Positions 13,721 to 19,242 of a stretch of 19,242 nucleotides of DNA are shown here, piece after piece. Origin of the DNA: Gracilaria caudata (Eukaryota; Rhodophyta; Florideophyceae; Gracilariales; Gracilariaceae); NCBI GenBank assembly GCA_030374735.1, contig JASCIV010000462.1, positions 1 through 19,242 of the forward strand. Reading direction: 5' to 3'. The position numbers were made by a program, and so were the translations under genes. The notes beneath the pieces were generated by a model. That model was given only the letters and a program-made list of their open reading frames with translations. It was not told the DNA's origin and did not search any database. The stretch's first letter is position 1; every line of letters starts with the position of its first letter.

Positions 13721-15115
13721 ATGAGGTCCTCACTTCTCTTGCTCCTCTCCGTTCTCTGGATAATCGCAACGTCGCGGCCAATTGAGCGGACGGAACGAAA
13801 ACATCTTGGTACATATTCGACGCTTCAGACAAAATCACTTGCCAAGCTTCGTAAAGGCCAGCGCAACGGAAGTATTGGCCACACGGCCAGGGTGCCGTCT
13901 GGTGGTGGAATGACGTATGACGCTTGTCACCAAAGCGTTGATTGCAAAGGTGAACGGGAATGTAGGGAATATGTACCATACGGCCGAGACGATCTTTGTG
14001 ATGGTGAGGCTGAATGTCGGTGCCGTCCGCAACGTTTCAAAGACTGCGAGCGGAGCGCGGATTGCGAAGCTGGAGAGATATGTGCACAGGGAACTTATAG
14101 TCATTTTTGTTTGTCTGAATCTTATGCAGATGATGCAGATAAGCCACCGCGGTACCGCCGCGGATTCACCATGGACAAATGTTCCTCCTCAGATGAATGC
14201 CAGCGGCCAAGAAGCTGTAGGTTCTTAGCCAACGGAAACTCACAAGACTGTGCCGGTCGCGATGGCTGTCTTTGTTTACCGCGGCAGCTCCAGACATGCT
14301 CCGCTCACCGAGAATGCCCGTTCAGAGAGGTTTGTGCCACTGGTCGAGACGGAGAAGAATCGCTTTGTGTGTCGGAGGCCCATGTCTCCAATTCGTCGGA
14401 TCTCATGCCATTACCAAGACTGCTCACATATGATCCCTGTGCCACTGGGAAAGACTGTGAGAAGCCAAGAACGTGCAAGATTTTCGACAACGAAAATAAG
14501 TTGAGATTCTGCATGGCGAGGTTGGAATGCTTTTGCATAGCAGAGAATCTAAGCTCATGCACGCGAAGTGGAGATTGTGTGGATGGCGAAGTTTGTGTGC
14601 AAGGGATGGAACGCAGAGAGTCCGATATGTTCTGTGTGTCGCAGAGGTATGCCAGTGGAAATGAGGACTTGACGGTTGTCGACGGCGGAACTGATTCGTC
14701 GACAACAAGCCCGACAAGCCCGACCACGCCGATGACGCCGACCACCTCAACATCGTCGCAAGAACAATCAGTGGAAAACGAGATCTGCATAGATGCGAAG
14801 GCGCTCCATGCCATTGACAAACAAAGTCTTTTGTACCAAACTCACCGACTGGCAACAACACTGTGCGACCAATTCCAAAGCTGTGCCACTCCCGGTCACA
14901 TTGTGCTTTTCAGAGGCAAAGCGATGATGATGAGATCATACTGCAAAATCACGTCATGCAAGGAGCAAGTGATGATGGTGAACAGTCCGAAGTATCAAAG
15001 GGGGCTTTTGGTGCCTTCCAAGACTTCGGAACTACACTACACTCCATTTGCTGCGAGGTATGGAACAAGTGCTGAAGAACTGTTCTTAACGACCTTGATT
15101 CGACTTGGAATATAA
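13721..15115 (+). CDS. secreted ten-cysteine-repeat protein A, 464 residues
   Basis: The ATG at 13721 is chosen because it starts a signal peptide (residues 1 to about 18, with a run of Leu) and aligns with the start of gene B. After a basic stretch come three repeats of about 80 residues, starting at Cys 69, 154 and 240. Each has ten Cys in the pattern C-x5-C-x5-C-x10-11-C-x5-C-x-C-x7-C-x5-C-x5-C-x8-12-C, enough for five disulfides. Repeats end in CVSE-type motifs and are joined by acidic or Pro-containing linkers, one with the basic site RYRRG. A Thr/Ser/Pro-rich linker (residues 324-347) leads to a C-terminal domain (355-464) with five Cys and motifs CATPGH and KAMMMRSYC. No membrane anchor is seen. 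I do not recognise the C-terminal domain. It is a probable extracellular or cell-wall protein. Confidence 0.85.
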   Translation: MRSSLLLLLSVLWIIATSRPIERTERKHLGTYSTLQTKSLAKLRKGQRNGSIGHTARVPSGGGMTYDACHQSVDCKGERECREYVPYGRDDLCDGEAECRCRPQRFKDCERSADCEAGEICAQGTYSHFCLSESYADDADKPPRYRRGFTMDKCSSSDECQRPRSCRFLANGNSQDCAGRDGCLCLPRQLQTCSAHRECPFREVCATGRDGEESLCVSEAHVSNSSDLMPLPRLLTYDPCATGKDCEKPRTCKIFDNENKLRFCMARLECFCIAENLSSCTRSGDCVDGEVCVQGMERRESDMFCVSQRYASGNEDLTVVDGGTDSSTTSPTSPTTPMTPTTSTSSQEQSVENEICIDAKALHAIDKQSLLYQTHRLATTLCDQFQSCATPGHIVLFRGKAMMMRSYCKITSCKEQVMMVNSPKYQRGLLVPSKTSELHYTPFAARYGTSAEELFLTTLIRLGI

Positions 15116-15223
15116 TTCTCATGGGACTTTGCATTTGCTATTTGGTAATGACAGGTATCCCACACATCTCGAGTGGTAGAAGAAGCTTTCATGGGCTTAT
15201 TCGGTTAAAAGTTTTTAAAAACC

Positions 15224-15406
15224 CAGGGGCGTATTTGTGACTAACTATTTTGCTATTTGGGGTAGTCATAGTCACCACTTTTTCAAAAAAGGGTAGTCAT
15301 AACGCTTCAAAAATATTCAAAAAATCGGTAGTGTCTGATTTCTTTTTAAGAGTAGTTAGTCAAACTCCAGATTTTGTCAAAGTAGTTAGTTACAAATACG
15401 CCCCTG
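15224..15406. mobile_element. miniature inverted-repeat element, hAT-like ends
   Basis: The element runs from CAGGGGCGTATTTGTGACTA (15224-15243) to its near-exact reverse complement, TAGTTACAAATACGCCCCTG, ending at 15406. The terminal inverted repeats are about 24 bp with one or two mismatches. It is 183 bp long, AT-rich and has no transposase. Ends starting CAGGGG are typical of hAT-superfamily elements. The 8-bp duplication expected for hAT is not seen. Instead GTTTTTAAAAACC before the element resembles GTTTTTAAAAAAACC eight bases after it. A partial copy lies at 230-320. Confidence 0.7.
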
Positions 15407-15437
15407 CCAAGGAGGTTTTTAAAAAAACCTCCTTGGC
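15406..15437. repeat. perfect 15-bp stem hairpin next to the element
   Basis: GCCAAGGAGGTTTTT and its exact reverse complement are separated by only two A residues. It begins at the last base of the inverted-repeat element at 15224-15406. It may be part of the insertion, or a repair product formed when the element inserted. Confidence 0.85.
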
Positions 15438-15776
15438 GGGTTTCAGTGGAGAAGCTATTTGTAACGCGACAACAATTGAAGCAGTTTGTTTTTGGCATAG
15501 AGAGGTCTATGCGTGTAATGATCTAAATATGGTCATGCGCGACCCTTCGGACTAATGGATGAATCATCACGTTGGACTAAGGGCGCGAGTTGGCGCTTTC
15601 ACGAGTTTTGCATGCAGCGTCGCGAGTAACAGTGCACGAACTGCAAGTCGTTTGCAGCTGCCCAGTACATCTACCTCTTCACATTCCTTGAACAAATCAT
15701 ACCACTCTTCTTTTCACACACATGTCTTCACTCCACATGTCGACTCCCCTATGCGAAAAGCCTTCTTCCCCCAAAC
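15438..15776. promoter_or_regulatory. upstream region and CT-rich leader of the receptor-like gene
   Basis: The last 110 bases are rich in C and T, like the leaders before 1839 and before the minus-strand gene at 5198. Upstream ATGs occur at 15722 and 15751 in other frames, so the main start may be reached by leaky scanning, or transcription may start downstream of them. No TATA box is evident. Confidence 0.4.
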
Positions 15777-17669
15777 ATGCCATCGCTTTATCTTCTCTTT
15801 GCTCTCGTCTTCGTTACCCTCCACGTTTCCCTGGCATTTCGAAATGAGTTATCATCGCATCCTCCGCTGCGCTGCTGTTTCATGGATGAGCCTCCCATCA
15901 CCTTTTCGAACCCCCGCAGCAACTGGCTAGTACGTTCCCAGCTTTATTTCTTTTCTTGTTTCTCTTAAGCTCTCTTCCAACCTGCTTACATTTTCTGCGT
16001 CTTCGTTCTTATCTGTGCAAAAGAATGGCTTGGATGGCATTCTCAAGGACCACCTGCTTCAGCACCAATCCTACCTCAACTGGACCTGCTCCTCTATGCT
16101 TCCCTTTGAACAGGCTAGGAGCATCGATTTCAATTCTTTCGTGTCCTCTATGTACGAATGTACAAACCAATCTACAGGACAAATCATTGATTCCCCAAAC
16201 TGCGTGTGTGACATTGGCATCGGCGGCTGGTTTCAGACCCCCTCTCGTTTTGGAAAAGTAGAGTTCCTGCCTCCCTTTGTGTACGATCGATACGTCGTGT
16301 TCACCCACGTTTCTCAGGCCACAGTTTCCGGGAAAAGATTGTTCTTCATTCAGACCTTTGATGCCAAAGCATGGATTTGCATTGGGGCGTTGTTCATGAT
16401 GTTTACATTTTTGAAGATCCTGGACTGCAGATTCCAACCGCCTGCACCTTTTGCACCGCTCGAACACACCACTAGTAGAATCCGGCGCTGCCTACACTAT
16501 GTCATGAAGAGTCCTGTGCTCTATCGACTAAGGAAGGCCATTCAAAGTACAAGTAAGGACTACTATCTGCTCTCGTTTCCTACGCGTATGGAACCTGTGT
16601 CACTGACTTTCTTCTTCTATGTACCTTGGTCCAGCGATGAGGATGCTGATGCTCTCCGATGAACTTGTCGTTACGAGCGCCCTAACCATGCGTCAATGGG
16701 TGCTTAACATGATTCTTGCAGTCGCTGCGCTTTTCTTAATATTATCTTATGAGGCGAGTATGACGTACGTGTCCCCAACTTCTCGTATTGTACTGCAACT
16801 GAGGATGGCCGTGCAGCTAACGTTCAATTCATTCTGTGTGGTTCAAAATTTCAGCGCATCTCTGGTGCAGGAGTTCATCCAGTCCAAGTTTCAATCAGCG
16901 ACGGATCTTCAGAATTGTCGAATCGACCCCACTGAAATGTGCATCCTTGGAGGAGGTGCTCTTGAGATGTATTGGAACAACTCAATTGCCATCGGGTAAG
17001 TTTCGGAACAATTCAAAATGATTCACTTTCGGTCCGAAGAAAGCGTTCTACGGCATGACAACAAGCTGACATAATATGTTTTCTCACTATAGCAATTGTC
17101 ATGTGGCGAATCCACCACAACTATTCATTTCATACGATACTCTATATGAAGCTGTTCGGAATGGGCGATGCAAGTATGCGATGGTCATCGAGTCTGCTAT
17201 CACGGCCGCAATTCGAGAAAGGTACTGCGGGGAATTGGTGATCGTGGGCGAACCAATCTTCCATGGTGGCCTCTCAATGCTCCTCCCCATAGGCAGCAAT
17301 CTGGCTGAACCCATGAGTCTGACCACTCTTGAGCTGAAGAGAAATCAGACTGTGATAACTCTGAGTAAGTATTTGGATACTCTGCCACAGTGCGAAGGGG
17401 AACTGGGTAGCTCTCTGAGCTTTGACAAGCTGAAGCTTTTCTTCATCCTTGCATTTTCATGTGGAGTGATTATATTGTTGGTGATGGTGCTCGTTCCTCA
17501 GCAAGCTTTGAGGGAAAACCGAAGAGTGAATGCGCTTGGGCATCTGCAGTTTTCCAGTTCTTCAGCCCGTATGTTACCCTTTGTAGGTGGACAGTTGTGG
17601 CTGTGGAGAAAGCTGAGAAGTGCCGACGTCACTACTCTACGGGCCAATCATGGGCTGGGGACACTCTGA
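15777..17669 (+). CDS. ionotropic glutamate receptor-like channel, four exons, 539 residues
   Basis: Exons are 15777-15929, 16024-16552, 16635-16995 and 17093-17669. The introns are GTACGT...AAAAG (94 b), GTAAGG...TCCAG (82 b) and GTAAGT...TATAG (97 b), and all keep the frame. The protein has a signal peptide (1-20), then an S1 half (about 31-167) including MDEPP and CDIGIGGWFQTPSR with Arg126 at the ligand-carboxylate position. M1 is at about 168-184, M3 at about 249-266 ending SYEASMTYV (the SYTANLAAF position), and the S2 half follows. S2 has FSASLVQEF, then KYAMVIES with Glu381 at the ligand-amino position, and Cys393 and Cys448 as the usual disulfide pair. M4 is at about 463-482, followed by a basic tail. 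In animals and plants this family forms ligand-gated cation channels. There is no amino-terminal domain and no clear M2 pore loop, so channel activity is uncertain. A GTATGT at 17569 could allow another splice in the tail. Confidence 0.75.
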
Positions 17670-17715
17670 TGCCAACTGCGTTCAGCATGGCGCAACGAAG
17701 AACAGGACGAAGACT

Positions 17716-17920
17716 CAAGCACGGAATTTGTGACATACTACCGAGTAAAAAACCGTCGCCGAAGATAGGCAATTGTGAAATTAAATCGCAACTTACAAAA
17801 GTGCCAACTCGTAGGGCGTAGGCCCACACCTTCACGTCGTTAGGTGAGTTTTTAAAATGAATTGGCATTAAGGTCGTGCCCATGCAGCAAATTTCGCATT
17901 TCTGTTTGCACCTCTTGAGT
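17716..17920 (+). repeat. duplicated block upstream of Cys-rich gene B
   Basis: This is the right-hand partner of 13234-13425; for example CACGGAATTTGTGACATACT here against CACGGAATTTGTGCCATGCT there. It starts about 50 bases after the receptor-like gene's stop codon, so that gene lies within the duplicated interval. Confidence 0.6.
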
Positions 17921-18239
17921 AAACTTCTGTATGATTGCTTTGTAGGAAAAAAAAAAGGCTGGCAATTGGGCCAGCTACTCGACACTCTCCTTGACGTGGC
18001 GACCTATAAGAATCCATCTTTTTACAGATATCAAGGCTGAAATTCGCCCATAACATCGTAAAGGAGACCGTCACTTCTGTGGAGCTTCCCCGAAAGCGAG
18101 TATGTCATACTCGTCTTGTTGCGACATTTGGTGGCATAACCGGTTGCACTGCCGATGCATGTCTCGGGCATGAGGTTACCGCTTTCACAGTGAGGAAATC
18201 GGCGCTGTCCCTTTCCGTCGTACACCCCCAACATTCGAC

Positions 18240-18377
18240 GCAAGGTGCTATCCTTTGTGACATATCATCTGACGCACAAAGGCCTATTTTAAATTTAAGT
18301 CTGTTCCGTGACCTGGGAACGGTTCGACTCAATGTGCTCACGCAGGCTCTTGTTGAAGAACACAACAATCGTCGAAA
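18240..18377 (+). promoter_or_regulatory. conserved promoter region of Cys-rich gene B
   Basis: It carries the same GCAAGGTGCTATCCT block (18240-18254) as gene A, at nearly the same distance from the ATG, and a conserved leader end GTTGAAGA...TCGAAAATG. A TTTTAAATTTAAG stretch at about 18287-18299 may serve as the AT-rich core. Confidence 0.45.
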
Positions 18378-19242
18378 ATGAGGCCATCAAGTCCCTTGCT
18401 CTTCTCAGCTCTCTGGATAGTGGCAACGTCGCTGATAGTTGAATGGAAGGAACTAGAAAACCTTGGGAGACATTCGATACTGAAGAAAAACTCGCTTGAC
18501 AAGCTTCAGAAAGTCCAGAAAAGTGGAAGTATTGGTCACACAACCAGGGTTCCATCTGGTGGTGGAATGACGAATGATTTTTGTCAGCAAAGTGTTGACT
18601 GCAAAGGAGATAGGAAATGTGTGGAACATGGCTCCGTTAACGATATTTGCGCGGGTGAAGCTGATTGCTGGTGCATTCCAGAGGATTACAATTCCAGAGA
18701 ATGCTCATGGAATGCGGATTGCGAAGCTGGAGAGGTATGCCCCGTAAGTGAATATATTCGTACTTGTGTATCTGAATCTTATGCAGATGATGCAGATGAA
18801 CCACCTAATCGCGACGGATTCACCTTGGACGAATGTTCCACCTCAGATGAATGTCAACCGCCAAGACGTTGTATGGTTGACGTCAATGGAAATGTACAAA
18901 ACTGTGGCGGTCGTCGTGGCTGTCGGTGTTTACCGTCTCAGCTTCAGTCATGCACAGCTCATCGTGAGTGTCCGTATGGAGAAGTGTGTGCTACGAATCG
19001 AGACACAGGAGAAACGCTTTGTTTGTCCGAGGCTCATGTCTCTAATTCGGCGGACCTTGTGCCAGTACCAAGAATGCTCTCATATGATCCTTGTGTTACT
19101 GGAAAAGACTGTGAGAAGCCAAGAACATGCGAGATTTCTAACATGGAGAATGAGTTGAGATTCTGCTTGGCGAGGCCGGGGTGCTTTTGCAGACCAAAAG
19201 GGCAAAACAGATGTGAGCAAAGCCGAGATTGCGTGGATGGGG
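18378..19242 (+). CDS. secreted ten-cysteine-repeat protein B, 3' end outside the window
   Basis: An uninterrupted frame of 288 codons runs from the ATG at 18378 to the window edge. It is a clear paralogue of protein A over its whole visible length. It has a signal peptide (MRPSSPLLFSALWIVATS), the shared stretch SIGHTxRVPSGGGMT, the first ten-Cys repeat from Cys69, a second repeat starting DECSTSDEC, and a third starting DPCVTGKDC that is cut at the window end. Cys spacing is kept, except that one loop in repeat 1 is two residues shorter (x9). Conserved linkers (CVSESYADDADEPP, LSEAHVSNSADL) show the two copies share order as well as composition. The frame is intact, so B is probably functional as far as seen. 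The Thr-rich linker and C-terminal domain found in A would lie beyond the window. Confidence 0.85.
   Translation, partial: MRPSSPLLFSALWIVATSLIVEWKELENLGRHSILKKNSLDKLQKVQKSGSIGHTTRVPSGGGMTNDFCQQSVDCKGDRKCVEHGSVNDICAGEADCWCIPEDYNSRECSWNADCEAGEVCPVSEYIRTCVSESYADDADEPPNRDGFTLDECSTSDECQPPRRCMVDVNGNVQNCGGRRGCRCLPSQLQSCTAHRECPYGEVCATNRDTGETLCLSEAHVSNSADLVPVPRMLSYDPCVTGKDCEKPRTCEISNMENELRFCLARPGCFCRPKGQNRCEQSRDCVDG

Noticed and set aside
14305..14861. Minus-strand frames of 145-171 codons opposite Cys-rich gene A
   Set aside because: They overlap a conserved, signal-peptide-bearing gene with a paralogue in the window and have no features of their own.
15559..15930. Plus-strand frame of 123 codons overlapping the start of the receptor-like gene
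   Set aside because: It has no domain. The other frame at 15777 gives a clean signal peptide and splices in phase to the S1 domain.
15930..15969. Alternative 40-base first intron (acceptor at 15969) in the receptor-like gene
   Set aside because: It keeps the frame too, but 40 bases is much shorter than the other introns, and the acceptor at 16023 follows a better pyrimidine-rich tract.

Overview
This window is nuclear DNA from a eukaryote. The clearest sign is a receptor gene that only reads through after removing three short GT-AG introns (94, 82 and 97 bases), each keeping the frame. Other genes are single open frames with signal peptides, membrane segments and N-glycosylation sequons; several have CT-rich leaders and one has a TATA box. 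A compact, intron-poor genome with secreted Cys-rich and membrane proteins would suit a multicellular red alga of the Chondrus type. That is a guess from style; no marker gene fixes the taxon.

Layout. Bases 1-4130 hold mostly repeats: a partial copy of a mobile element ending CGCCCCTG, two diverged copies of a dispersed repeat (about 850-1160 and 2500-3054, the second ending in a foldback element), a possible small secreted protein (1839-2060) and a 56-bp near-perfect palindrome (3327-3382). A three-pass membrane protein lies on the minus strand at 4131-5198. A decayed NADAR-domain copy follows at about 6028-6290. From 7373 every recognised gene or gene relic is on the plus strand, apart from a possible minus-strand relic shared by two duplicated blocks: a large membrane protein with two different pentapeptide repeats (7373-9505), a jacalin-like lectin domain lacking a visible start (10065-10574), a decayed casein-kinase-1-like kinase (11138-11585), a decayed piece of the large membrane protein with its 3' flank (11619-12300), an intact NADAR protein (12473-13120), a secreted ten-cysteine-repeat protein (13721-15115), a miniature inverted-repeat element (15224-15406), an ionotropic-glutamate-receptor-like gene (15777-17669), and a second copy of the Cys-rich gene that runs off the window (18378-19242).

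The main discovery candidate is the receptor-like gene. When spliced it encodes a 539-residue protein with signal peptide, S1 half, M1, M3, S2 half and M4. It keeps the ligand-binding Arg and Glu positions and the S2 cysteine pair of glutamate receptors, but has no amino-terminal domain and no recognisable M2 pore loop. It sits between two tandem copies of a Cys-rich secreted protein family.

The theme of the region is duplication and decay. Nearly every family has both a whole and a broken or diverged copy here, which looks like a fast-evolving accessory region of cell-surface and secreted proteins. Links between the genes' functions are not shown by the sequence.
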